From positions 124,001-188,000 of the forward strand of contig NZ_LRVM01000005.1 of the NCBI RefSeq assembly GCF_001571775.1: a stretch of DNA of 64,000 bases, read 5' to 3'. Position numbers and translations under genes: made by a program. Position 1 is the first letter of the stretch. Every line of letters begins with the position of its first letter. This DNA comes from Anaerotignum neopropionicum (GTDB taxonomy: Bacteria; Bacillota; Clostridia; Lachnospirales; Anaerotignaceae). Below the pieces are notes generated by a model. The model was not told the origin of the DNA, did not search any database, and saw only the letters and a program-made list of their open reading frames with translations. Shown here in pieces: positions 26,387 through 33,790 of this stretch.

Positions 26387-27127
26387 TTATTCTTCATTAT
26401 CCTGGTCATCATTGGGAACTTCCTGAAAGAAATCATTCTTTTCAGCAATTTCTTCAATGATGGTTGAATAATTGATGATTGCATCTTCATCCTGGATTTG
26501 ACCATATCCATCTACTGGAATAGTGAATGTTTGTCGATTAACAACATACCTTTCACCAAAGCCTTTCTTATGAAGGAAGATTCCATTTGCAATGGATTCA
26601 ACTTCATTGAAAGTGTTCAGTGCTGTTTCAATCTTGTTCAATTTACCAAAGGTCTTTGGAAATGTGCTTGTACCAGTAGCAGTTTCAAGTTCAACATGCT
26701 TTCCAATTACTCTTTTGAAGACCTTCATCTGCTCATGGTCATCAACGAATTCCTTCAAGATTTCAAAAGCAACATCATCAGTGATTTCAGTTCCTTCAAT
26801 TTGAAGAAGCTGCAAGGCATTGTTCACAAGAACCGCCTTATCAGTAATGACTTTGGGTTTCTCAAAAAGCATTGGAAGAACCTGCTTCTTTGCATCAGCA
26901 ATGACCAACTTCAACTTCTGATTCAGAACCTTACCATTTTTTTCATTTGCACCAATAGCAGTATCAACTGCTGTCTTTGCAGCTTGCATGGTATATTCAG
27001 GGGTGTACTTATTAGGGGTTTCATTGAGTTCTTCAAATGCCTTCTTGATTTCTGCTGCACATAAGTCAGTAATAGCATGATAGGCTTCAATGATTTCTTT
27101 GATTTTCTTTACCAGTTCTAATTTCAT
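26387..27127 (-). CDS. Unknown helical element protein
   Basis: A 246-residue, largely helical, Lys/Glu-rich protein with an acidic tail (EVPNDDQDNEE). Segments include MQAAKTAVDTAIGANEK and ILKEFVDDHEQMKVFKRVIG. Its start overlaps the previous stop by one base, so it is in the same operon as its neighbours. I see no known motif. Confidence 0.5.
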   Translation of the reverse strand: MKLELVKKIKEIIEAYHAITDLCAAEIKKAFEELNETPNKYTPEYTMQAAKTAVDTAIGANEKNGKVLNQKLKLVIADAKKQVLPMLFEKPKVITDKAVLVNNALQLLQIEGTEITDDVAFEILKEFVDDHEQMKVFKRVIGKHVELETATGTSTFPKTFGKLNKIETALNTFNEVESIANGIFLHKKGFGERYVVNRQTFTIPVDGYGQIQDEDAIINYSTIIEEIAEKNDFFQEVPNDDQDNEE

Positions 27128-27486
27128 TATTCTTCATCCTTTCTTTTTTGAATTGGCATGTATAATCTATCTACTGCATGATTTGTTGATTCTTTACCTG
27201 GATACCGCCATGATTCAGCTTTCATGACATCTGTTTCAGAATAGTAAAGCTGTTTGTTTCCATCTTCATCAGTGCCATATGTCAAATATGTTCCTTTGGG
27301 GTATCTTCCACCAGGTAACCATTCAGGATATAGTTCTGTAAATTCCAATGCTTCTATGGGTTTTAATCGTGCCCTGTTGAGAAGAAAAGTAACTGCACTT
27401 TCCAACTGCTGTGTTTTATGGTTTAGCAGTTCAATCTGCTGTTCCTGTTCTTCCAGTTGTTCTGCAAGTTCATCTTTGTTTTTCAT
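27127..27486 (-). CDS. Coiled-coil element protein
   Basis: A 119-residue protein with an N-terminal coiled coil (about residues 4-40, Gln/Glu/Leu heptads) and a C-terminal globular part with WLPGGRYPKGTYLTYG. The ATG at 27486 is preferred because AAAGG lies 9-10 nt upstream; the first in-frame ATG has no spacing. Function unknown. Confidence 0.5.
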   Translation of the reverse strand: MKNKDELAEQLEEQEQQIELLNHKTQQLESAVTFLLNRARLKPIEALEFTELYPEWLPGGRYPKGTYLTYGTDEDGNKQLYYSETDVMKAESWRYPGKESTNHAVDRLYMPIQKRKDEE

Positions 27487-27500
27487 TTCAATCATCCTTT

Positions 27501-27752
27501 CTAAAATGGGTTAGTCAGCAGGGGTTGTCCTGCTGCTTGTAGTTGGTTGTTGATTCCCTGATATATTCCATCAATCTTGGTGTTGTAGAACTTTTGAACT
27601 TTGTTCAATGCCTGTTGTTTTTCATCAGGGGATAGTTCCAACAAGCATCTTCCAACACTTTTGTGTGTGCTCTTATGAATCTTGGTCATTGCTTGCTGTT
27701 TTTCTATATTTAATCGAATGACTTCATCCAATTGTTTCTGTACATCAATCAA
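27501..27752 (-). CDS. Small helical element protein
   Basis: An 83-residue, mainly helical protein from a TTG start behind GGAAGGTG (about 7 nt). It reads IDVQKQLDEVIRLNIEKQQ and then SPDEKQQALNKVQKFYN. It is the first gene past repeat D in the leftward direction. No family recognised. Confidence 0.45.
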   Translation of the reverse strand: MIDVQKQLDEVIRLNIEKQQAMTKIHKSTHKSVGRCLLELSPDEKQQALNKVQKFYNTKIDGIYQGINNQLQAAGQPLLTNPF

Positions 27753-27780
27753 GCTGCATCACCTTCCTTTTTATGGTTTA

Positions 27781-27843
27781 ATAAATTCAAAACCTTGATT
27801 TCAAAGGCTTTGAAGGGTGTTTTGTTACTAACCTGTTATTATC
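27781..27843 (+). repeat. Att-like repeat, copy D
   Basis: It begins ATAAATTCAA, has an imperfect inverted repeat CCTTGATTTCAAAGG, and at offset 42 reads TGTTACTAACCTGTTAT. The stop codon of the zinc-ribbon gene is at its right edge. Layout is identical to copy B. Confidence 0.7.
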
Positions 27844-28207
27844 AGGCTTTCCAATCATCCAAATCCAGGTTAAATGACATTGATTTGGATGTGTTTTGTT
27901 CAATAGATTCTGAACCTTTCTTGAACTTGGTCTTTTGTGTGATTGTCCTGGTGCTGCAATGAATCTTTGCTTTGTTCCCATCCTGAAAGTAGTGTTTAGA
28001 AACCCTTTCAATCTGATGGCAACAAGGGCAAACCACATAATAGAACCCACTGTCATATGCAAAAGGTTTTACATCCTCAAAATGCTTGGTTCTTTCATCC
28101 ATATATAGAATTTTGTTAGTCCTGCCACATAACACCTTGATAGCGGTCACATGCTTCAAATTCAGTTCAGCTTGATTAGTGAAATAAATTCCAAATCCCA
28201 TATTCAT
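27842..28207 (-). CDS. Small protein with a possible zinc ribbon
   Basis: A 121-residue protein from the ATG at 28207 (AAAGGGG 8 nt upstream). It carries CPCCHQIERVSKHYF followed by KAKIHC, a Cys/His cluster that may bind zinc, in a position like phage Com-type regulators. It is the first gene of the leftward late block, about 0.5 kb downstream of a candidate promoter. Function not established. Confidence 0.5.
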   Translation of the reverse strand: MNMGFGIYFTNQAELNLKHVTAIKVLCGRTNKILYMDERTKHFEDVKPFAYDSGFYYVVCPCCHQIERVSKHYFQDGNKAKIHCSTRTITQKTKFKKGSESIEQNTSKSMSFNLDLDDWKA

Positions 28208-28264
28208 TTGAATCACCCCTTTCTATAAATTTGTTTGGTTTATTATAAAAATTCTCTAGTTTTG

Positions 28265-28340
28265 CCTAGTAGTTTTGAACCTCAACATTCTTCAACATTC
28301 CCCCTAGTAATTTTGAAGGTCAACAATTGTCAACATTCTT
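28265..28340 (+). repeat. Two imperfect 38-bp direct repeats
   Basis: CCTAGTAGTTTTGAA and CCTAGTAATTTTGAA begin the two units (28265 and 28303). Each is followed by TCAACA...TCAACATTC. The period is 38 bp. Confidence 0.65.
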
Positions 28341-28522
28341 CTGTCCTTTTTAGGGGGTGAAAAATGTGAACATACTTTTTTAGGGTGTCCCAAATATCCC
28401 GATAGTGAAAATTACTTAACAATACTTAACAGTTTTTGAATGCTAACATTTACTAACCTGTTTTTAGGGACTGCGAAATGTGTGGATATACCTTATCAGG
28501 CTTCATATAAAGGTCATATAGG

Positions 28523-28617
28523 AATTTTCTTTGTGTCCTTGATGATTTGGTTGCCCTGGTCACTTACTGGTCAATATAAGCAACCAGGGCATCAAACCAT
28601 GTGACAAAGAAAACAAG
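28523..28617. repeat. 95-nt long imperfect inverted repeat
   Basis: TTTTCTTTGTG...TGCCCTGG on the left (about 28525-28559) faces CCAGGGCA...TGACAAAGAAAA on the right (28583-28613) across a loop of about 24 nt. It would form a long hairpin in RNA or single-stranded DNA; there is no U tract. Confidence 0.6.
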
Positions 28618-28723
28618 GTTATCAGGCTTTTTTTAATAGCTAATGCACACCTGATTGTCAGGTAAATCAGGAATTGAAAGGGGGTTTCCTCTCTTTCATA
28701 ATTTTTTAGTACCTGACATGTAT

Positions 28724-28752
28724 ATTATACTAAATATGGGCATCATTGTCTT
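28724..28752 (-). promoter_or_regulatory. Candidate leftward late promoter
   Basis: AAGACA (28747-28752), a 17-bp spacer and TATAAT (28724-28729), reading toward the zinc-ribbon gene. The leader would be about 510 nt and include both structured repeats. Confidence 0.5.
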
Positions 28753-28829
28753 GCAAATACACAACATGTGGTTATAATTATAAAAATACCTACTACATAT
28801 AGTATTTTTGAATATTAACTTTCAAAATT

Positions 28830-29112
28830 GTTCATGCACCTGTTCAATGCTAGAAAAGCAGTGGAACAATCACAACCCTTGATTTTACAAGGTTTCTCAA
28901 TAAATTTTGTTCAAGTGTTCAAGGGAAATCCTATACTTACTATATATAATTATTTTTAGCGTAATTTTTTGATGTTTTTCTCTTATATATAAAGAAGTTA
29001 ATAGTGACATTGAACGCTTGAACAGCACCCAAACAAACCCAGTATTCACAAGGGTTTTAACCTGTTCAATGTCAGCCAGTTCATATTGAACACTGCCTTG
29101 AACACTTGAACA
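28830..29112. repeat. Cluster of GTTCAA/TTGAAC half-sites
   Basis: At least nine GTTCAA or TTGAAC hexamers occur in 280 bp. Some form tandem pairs such as TGTTCAAGTGTTCAAGG (28908-28924) and its inverted versions near 29004-29021 and 29085-29112. The spacing and inversion resemble iterons or operators for one dimeric protein. Confidence 0.55.
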
Positions 29113-29123
29113 GAATTATACTT

Positions 29124-29371
29124 ATATCCACCGCTGTGACGGATATGAAGTAGCTAAACACTACCCCTTTAATTGAAATAAAGAACAGGACAAACCATCC
29201 CAACCATATGTCTGTACGAAATTCGTACCGACATCAAATAACCTGATTCTGTAAGCATCACTAACGATACATTTGGATTTCCAATCAATTTTTCATTCGG
29301 CATATATAACTTGCCGAACTCTTTTCAGGGAAAAATATTCCCTAAACTCATTCGGGGACAAATTGTCCCCG
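29124..29371. repeat. Series of short hairpins
   Basis: Palindromes occur in sequence: ATATCC/GGATAT (29124-29146), GTACGAA/TTCGTAC (29214-29228), TTCGGCA/TGCCGAA (29296-29318), AGGGAA/TTCCCT (29327-29343) and CGGGGACAA/TTGTCCCCG (29353-29371). The last three are separated by similar pyrimidine-rich spacers, ACTCTTTTC and ACTCATT. Confidence 0.6.
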
Positions 29372-29392
29372 ACTTCTTTTCTACTGATAAAA

Positions 29393-29431
29393 AAGACCTG
29401 CACACACAATTGATGTTGTGATGCAGGTCTT
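29393..29431 (-). terminator. Terminator of the early leftward operon
   Basis: AAGACCTGCA pairs with TGCAGGTCTT and is followed leftward by a U run. It lies directly after the stop of the HTH gene at 29435. Confidence 0.85.
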
Positions 29432-29434
29432 AAC

Positions 29435-29710
29435 TTAACTTTCAGATTTTCGATTCTTATAGGTGTCAGCTATTATCTTTGTGACCCTGTCCTTACTCAA
29501 TCCAACCTTTTCTGCAATATAGTCATATGTTCTGCCTGAATTCGCCAGGTTCAAAATATACTGATACTTTGCTTCTGTTGATTCAAATTCTAATGCAACA
29601 GGGTTATTTGACACATAAATGTACATACCAGGGTAATGTTCTTGAATTAACTTTGCTATGTCTTCACCCAGGTCTTCCTTGACCTGTCTGATGTTTACTG
29701 TAACAGGCAT
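29435..29710 (-). CDS. Small helix-turn-helix regulator (Mor-like)
   Basis: A 91-residue protein with an N-terminal alpha/beta part (IRQVKEDLGEDIAKLIQEH) and a C-terminal helix-turn-helix (SGRTYDYIAEKVGLSKDRV). It resembles small phage activators of the Mor/C type. It is last in the early leftward operon and ends in a strong terminator, so it may turn on the late block. Confidence 0.6.
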   Translation of the reverse strand: MPVTVNIRQVKEDLGEDIAKLIQEHYPGMYIYVSNNPVALEFESTEAKYQYILNLANSGRTYDYIAEKVGLSKDRVTKIIADTYKNRKSES

Positions 29711-29714
29711 CTAA

Positions 29715-30113
29715 TCACCTGCCTTTTTTAATGAATACCCTGGACTTGACACCCCAAACCCTTGTATCAACAACTGTATATCCAAAGTATTTATTGACGA
29801 ACCTTGCAAAGTCTTCTTTGGCAAGAACATTGAATTTGAAGGAATCACAAAGTTCCTTGTATAAGTCATAAATTGCACATGTTCTGAATCCATCAAAATC
29901 TTGATTGTTTTCCATAACCGCCAATACCATGAATGAATCCTTATATTCCTCAACATAGCGGAACGATTTTTCATATTCCTTTGTCACAATATATCGGATG
30001 TCAGTAGAAGGTCTGAACTTCCTTTTTGACACTTTTTTTAGAACAATGTCAACCTTCAAATCAAGTGCTTTTTCATAAGCTGCCAAGTATTTTTTTCTAA
30101 TGCTGTCTAACAT
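29715..30113 (-). CDS. Small protein resembling a D5-primase C-terminal domain
   Basis: A 132-residue protein. Its C-terminal half, IYDLYKELCDSFKFNVLAKEDFARFVNKYFGY followed by VKSRVFIKKG, resembles the winged-helix end of D5-like phage primase-helicases (LYxxYxxWC...LSxxxFxxxL). The catalytic primase and helicase parts are absent. It may be a cut-down replication or DNA-binding protein. The resemblance is by eye only. Confidence 0.4.
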   Translation of the reverse strand: MLDSIRKKYLAAYEKALDLKVDIVLKKVSKRKFRPSTDIRYIVTKEYEKSFRYVEEYKDSFMVLAVMENNQDFDGFRTCAIYDLYKELCDSFKFNVLAKEDFARFVNKYFGYTVVDTRVWGVKSRVFIKKGR

Positions 30114-30115
30114 GA

Positions 30116-30559
30116 TTATTCACCAACCTTTCCATCAAGTTCAATGAACTTGTTCAAAGCCATCATGACATATTTTTGAAGGTCATTTTCCTGTTCTGCT
30201 TTGACCACCAAGTTCTGACCTTTGAAACCATCAAGCATGACATTATAGATTTCATAAGCAGCTACATCAGAACCTGCTGCATCAAGCAATCTTTGAATTA
30301 ACATTAAAGTCATCAACCTTTGAAGCTGATTTGCATATTGCTTATAACTCATGAAAGTAATTTCAAATTCATCTTTGATTTCCAAGGAACGAAGAAACTC
30401 ATTGCATTTATGAATTTCAAATCCATTACTTAAAGGAAATTGATGAACTACACCATCCACTGATTCAGGGGATTCCTCATGCACATACACTGAAAGAAGT
30501 TCCCCAGTTGTGTTATTTGATAGCATCATGCCAGTAATATTGTTCTTATTGATTTTCAT
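30116..30559 (-). CDS. Unknown early element protein
   Basis: A 147-residue protein starting MKINKNNITGMML, with AAAGGA about 11 nt upstream. Beta-rich N-terminal half, helical C-terminal half (YKQYANQLQRLMTLMLIQRL). It is two bases from the next gene and clearly co-transcribed. No family recognised. Confidence 0.5.
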   Translation of the reverse strand: MKINKNNITGMMLSNNTTGELLSVYVHEESPESVDGVVHQFPLSNGFEIHKCNEFLRSLEIKDEFEITFMSYKQYANQLQRLMTLMLIQRLLDAAGSDVAAYEIYNVMLDGFKGQNLVVKAEQENDLQKYVMMALNKFIELDGKVGE

Positions 30560-30580
30560 AATTTGTACCATCCTTTCATC

Positions 30581-30667
30581 CTATTTGTTTTCAATTATTT
30601 TGTTGATGTTCTTCTGAATCTCATCAAGTAATAGATTGATAAGTTCCATTGAATGCTTTTTGCTCAT
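30581..30667 (-). CDS. Very small early ORF
   Basis: A 28-codon frame (MSKKHSMELINLLLDEIQ...) with a good GGAAGGTG site 6 nt upstream, lying between the Cro-like gene and the next early gene. One amphipathic helix is predicted. Expression is plausible from the ribosome binding site; function unknown. Confidence 0.4.
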   Translation of the reverse strand: MSKKHSMELINLLLDEIQKNINKIIENK

Positions 30668-30708
30668 CAGCTTCACCTTCCTATTCAATTTTAGCTTTCT
30701 TGAATCCC

Positions 30709-30930
30709 TTATTTTGTTTCAGTAAGTGTTGCAGCACCTGTTCCAAAAAACAATTCTTGTACTGGACAATCCAATATTGCTGATATTTCCTTCATTACCT
30801 TGATACTTGGATTTTTGCTTTTGCCATTTTCAAGATTCATAAGATATTGAGGGGTAATTCCAACTTGCTTGGCAACATCCTTTTGCTTCAATCCAAGTTC
30901 AATTCTTTTCAGCTTTAATTTGCTTACCAT
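30709..30930 (-). CDS. Cro-like helix-turn-helix regulator
   Basis: A 73-residue XRE-family protein from the ATG at 30930 (GAAAGGA upstream): VSKLKLKRIELGLKQKDVAK, then VGITPQYLMNLENGKSKNP. It is the first gene of the leftward early operon, facing the CI-like gene over shared operators, the arrangement of a lysogeny switch. Confidence 0.8.
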   Translation of the reverse strand: MVSKLKLKRIELGLKQKDVAKQVGITPQYLMNLENGKSKNPSIKVMKEISAILDCPVQELFFGTGAATLTETK

Positions 30931-30954
30931 TTTGTCACATCCTTTCTCAAAACT

Positions 30955-31051
30955 AACCATATCGGTTGTAATTAAATAATACTACCAATTCGGTTAATTG
31001 TCAATAAGTTTTACAAACATAATTGACATATTGGTTGTTTGGTGTTACTAT
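30955..31051. promoter_or_regulatory. Divergent promoters with three operator-like sites
   Basis: Leftward: TTGACA (30999-31004), 17 bp, TATTAT (30976-30981). Rightward: TTGACA (31023-31028), 17 bp, TACTAT (31046-31051). Three similar sites, AACCATATCGGTT (30955-30967), ACCAATTCGGTT (30984-30995) and ACATATTGGTTG (31026-31037), overlap these promoters and fit binding by the CI-like and Cro-like proteins. Confidence 0.75.
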
Positions 31052-31083
31052 TAAGACACCAAAATAAAAAGTGAGGTGATTTT

Positions 31084-31587
31084 GTGATTGGTGATTGCAT
31101 TAAAATAGCAAGGAAAAATGCAGGTATGACCCAGGAAGACTTAGGAAAAGCAATTGGAATGTCAGGTGTCGCAATAATGCGTTACGAAAAAGGGCAGCGT
31201 GAACCTAATAAAAATGTGGTTGAAAAAATTGCAAAGGCATTAGGGGTAAACCCTAACTTCTTAATGGATTGGGATGAACAGTACCCTGACATTGCAATTG
31301 AAGTGGAAAAGCATGAAAGATTTGTTTCCTATATGAAATCCCTTGGGTTTGATGTGGTTTACTATTCTGAACCATGCACTATTCCAATTGAAGCAGTTCC
31401 CAAGGAATTCAAAGATGAAGTCCAAGGTTCTTCTGTTGAAAGTGAAACTTTTTCTGTTTCAATTATGTACGAAGGTGACCCTTTAACATTAACAGAAGAT
31501 GAATTCAGTGAACTTCAAAAGCAAACAGCAGAATCAATTGAACATCAGCTTTGGAAATTTAAGAAAATCCAAGAAAATGAAAGGTAG
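31084..31587 (+). CDS. CI-like repressor
   Basis: A 167-residue protein with an N-terminal XRE helix-turn-helix (IKIARKNAGMTQEDLGKAIG then MSGVAIMRYEKGQREPN). Its C-terminal region has no Ser/Lys protease (LexA-like) motif that I can see, so induction may not work through RecA-stimulated self-cleavage. It starts at a GTG behind GAGGTG. It probably keeps the leftward block silent. Confidence 0.8.
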   Translation: MIGDCIKIARKNAGMTQEDLGKAIGMSGVAIMRYEKGQREPNKNVVEKIAKALGVNPNFLMDWDEQYPDIAIEVEKHERFVSYMKSLGFDVVYYSEPCTIPIEAVPKEFKDEVQGSSVESETFSVSIMYEGDPLTLTEDEFSELQKQTAESIEHQLWKFKKIQENER

Positions 31588-31596
31588 GTCACTAAT

Positions 31597-32274
31597 ATGA
31601 AAAGATTAAAACTTTGTGTATTAACTATCATTGCTATTTTACTTTTACAAAGCCAAGTTGTTTTTGCAGCAGACCAAGAAATCAATATTGTTGTAAATGG
31701 AAACCCCATTGAATTTACAGAAAATAGTGGTTATCCCTATGTAGATGAAAATTCAAGAACAATGGTTCCTTTGCGTATAACTATGGAATCAGCAGGTTGT
31801 TCAGTTGGTTATGACAAGACTAATCAAGTAGCAATTGTTATTTCAGAACATGACAGGGTTGAAGTACCAATTGGAACAGACTATATTTACAACAATAACG
31901 AAAAGCTTCAAAATGACACTTTTGCAGTTGTGAATAATGGAAGAACTTATTTACCCATAAGGATTGTGTTGGAATCCATGGGGTATACCGTTGAATGGGA
32001 TAGTAAAACAAAAACTGTAAATGCCTATAACTTCACTATTAGTGATGAATTTGTGCCTTATAGCACATCAAGCCTTGAAACCTTAGTTAAAAATGTTCTT
32101 AGTGGTGATGTAGTATACATTGGTGGACAGTATTATGCTACACCTGAATATGTAAAGCAGATAACCAATACTGTTATTCAATATACAGGTGATGATTTGA
32201 ACACTTCAATTTATCCACAAAGTAATAGATTTGACTTTACTGATTTTGATTCAAACAGTGTCGAATGGAAATGA
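31597..32274 (+). CDS. Secreted copper-amine-oxidase N-terminal-like domain protein
   Basis: The 225-residue protein has a signal peptide (LCVLTIIAILLLQSQVVFAA) and a copper amine oxidase N1-like domain with tandem beta units (YPYVDENSRTMVPLRITMES and GRTYLPIRIVLESMGYTVEW). Such domains occur in Firmicute surface proteins, often with SLH repeats. It sits 9 nt behind the repressor, so it should be expressed in the integrated state and may alter the cell surface. Confidence 0.8.
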   Translation: MKRLKLCVLTIIAILLLQSQVVFAADQEINIVVNGNPIEFTENSGYPYVDENSRTMVPLRITMESAGCSVGYDKTNQVAIVISEHDRVEVPIGTDYIYNNNEKLQNDTFAVVNNGRTYLPIRIVLESMGYTVEWDSKTKTVNAYNFTISDEFVPYSTSSLETLVKNVLSGDVVYIGGQYYATPEYVKQITNTVIQYTGDDLNTSIYPQSNRFDFTDFDSNSVEWK

Positions 32275-32279
32275 AAAAA

Positions 32280-32348
32280 GGTCACCCACTGACTGCAATC
32301 AGTAGATGACCAAAATAAAAGAATCCCCAGGCTGCAACCCAGGGATTC
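32280..32348 (+). terminator. Two tandem hairpins after the repressor operon
   Basis: GGTCA...ACTGA/TCAGT...TGACC (32280-32311) and GAATCCC/GGGATTC (32321-32348) follow the secreted protein gene. The U tracts are weak. Confidence 0.5.
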
Positions 32349-32456
32349 AAGAAAGCACCAAATCAAGATGAAGCTGATGAGCAAACAAGATGAAATGGTC
32401 TACATTACATTTTACCATTTCATTCTTGAAAAATCAATTGAAAGGAATGGTAAATT

Positions 32457-33473
32457 ATGCGTAATCCGAACGGATGGGGCAGTGTTGCGAAACTGTCAGG
32501 AAATAGAAGAAACCCTTTTGTGGTGAGAAAAACAACTGGATGGAATGACAAAGGACATCCAATCTATGAAACTATTGGCTACTATCCAACAAGGGAAGCA
32601 GGGATGATTGCCCTTGCTGAATACAATAAGTCACCTTGGGATATTGATGCCGAAAAGATAACCCTGTCATCATTGTTTGAACAGTGGTCTGAAAAGAAAC
32701 TTTGCAAGATGAGTAAATCAACGCAAGGTTCACTGAAATCTGCATACAAGCACACCAAGCCACTTTGGAACATGAAATATAAGGAAATCAAATCATTCCA
32801 CATGCAAGACATCATTGATGGGTGTGGCAAAGGATATTCCACCCAGTGGGCAATCAAGAACCTGTTTGGTCATCTTGATAAGTTTGCACTTGAAGTGGAT
32901 GTCATCAACAAAGGGTATGCCCAACTGACCACTGCTGAACCAATTCCTGAAACAAGCAAAGAACCATTCACTGATGAAGAAGTTCAAATCTTGTGGAAGT
33001 TCCAGGGTGAACCTTGGGTTGATTCAATCCTGGTGTTCCTATACACTGGTTTCAGGCTTAGTGAATTATTGGGATTGAAGACAGAAGACATTGACCTGAA
33101 TGCAGCTACAATTCAAGGTGGTGTCAAGACCAGGGCAGGAAAGGACAGAATTGTTCCAATCCATCCCAAAATATATCATTTGATTGAAAACCGTGTTCAG
33201 GAAGGCAATCAGTACCTTTTCAGCTACAATGGCAAGAAGATTCCCCCTGTAACCTATTACACATTTTGGAACACTGTGATGGAAAGCCACAACATGAAGC
33301 ATACACCGCATGAATGCAGACATACTTTCAGAAGTAGACTTGACAGTGCAGGTGCTAACAAGAAATGTATTGACCTTATGATGGGGCATAAATCCAAAGA
33401 AGTTGGTGAAAGAGTTTACACCCATAAGACACTGGATGAACTCAAAGAAGCAATCCTTTTAATTGCTTCCTAA
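32457..33473 (+). CDS. Tyrosine recombinase (integrase)
   Basis: The 338-residue integrase has an N-terminal DNA-binding region, a core-binding domain (about 50-150) and a catalytic domain. The catalytic set is visible: Arg in YTGFRLSELLGL, Lys in the beta hairpin GVKTRAGKDRIV, HxxR in HECRHTFRS, His in MMGHKSKEV and the nucleophile Tyr in GERVYTHKT. It starts behind GAAAGGAATGG. It lies 350 bp from the right attachment core and should integrate and excise the element. Confidence 0.93.
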   Translation: MRNPNGWGSVAKLSGNRRNPFVVRKTTGWNDKGHPIYETIGYYPTREAGMIALAEYNKSPWDIDAEKITLSSLFEQWSEKKLCKMSKSTQGSLKSAYKHTKPLWNMKYKEIKSFHMQDIIDGCGKGYSTQWAIKNLFGHLDKFALEVDVINKGYAQLTTAEPIPETSKEPFTDEEVQILWKFQGEPWVDSILVFLYTGFRLSELLGLKTEDIDLNAATIQGGVKTRAGKDRIVPIHPKIYHLIENRVQEGNQYLFSYNGKKIPPVTYYTFWNTVMESHNMKHTPHECRHTFRSRLDSAGANKKCIDLMMGHKSKEVGERVYTHKTLDELKEAILLIAS

Positions 33474-33496
33474 ATTGAAAGGAATAGGTGAATAGC

Positions 33497-33712
33497 ATGG
33501 GAAAAATAATCGAATTGAAGAAACAACAAGAAATGAAAATGACTTACAAAATTACAATAAAAGATGATTGTTCTGAACACTCATCTGTTTTCTATGATGA
33601 AGACTTAAAACAATACATTGTTACACTTTGCACATACTCTTTTGATAGAATTACCATACTCAAAAATCAAGCAATGCACAAGTTGAACACTGGACTTATT
33701 GAAGCCTTGTAA
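33497..33712 (+). CDS. Small protein between integrase and attR
   Basis: A 71-residue protein (GKIIELKKQQEMKMTYKITI...) with AGGTG 6 nt before the ATG; a GTG three codons earlier is an alternative. It follows the integrase by about 20 nt and ends in a terminator. It could be a recombination directionality factor by position, but its sequence shows no helix-turn-helix I can name. Confidence 0.5.
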   Translation: MGKIIELKKQQEMKMTYKITIKDDCSEHSSVFYDEDLKQYIVTLCTYSFDRITILKNQAMHKLNTGLIEAL

Positions 33713-33715
33713 TGC

Positions 33716-33757
33716 AAAATAAGGTGCTGCATATTGGGATGCAACACCTTATTTTTA
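33716..33757 (+). terminator. Terminator of the integrase operon
   Basis: AAATAAGGTG pairs with CACCTTATTT, inner TGCA/TGCA, followed by a U run. Confidence 0.85.
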
Positions 33758-33790
33758 TACCGTTCAGAATCGAAAATCAGAATTGAACTA

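Larger units (their letters stand above)
28208..29434. other. 1.2-kb non-coding control/origin-like region
   Basis: No gene is seen. The region holds two 38-bp direct repeats, a 95-nt inverted repeat, a leftward promoter, a cluster of GTTCAA half-sites, a series of five short hairpins and a terminator, each listed separately. It is the largest gene-free stretch of the element, so it may be its replication origin, packaging site or master control region. Confidence 0.6.

Noticed and set aside
29124-29371. CRISPR array or type III toxin-antitoxin RNA repeats
   Set aside because: Stem sequences and spacings differ from unit to unit, there are no cas genes, and no ToxN-like gene is adjacent.
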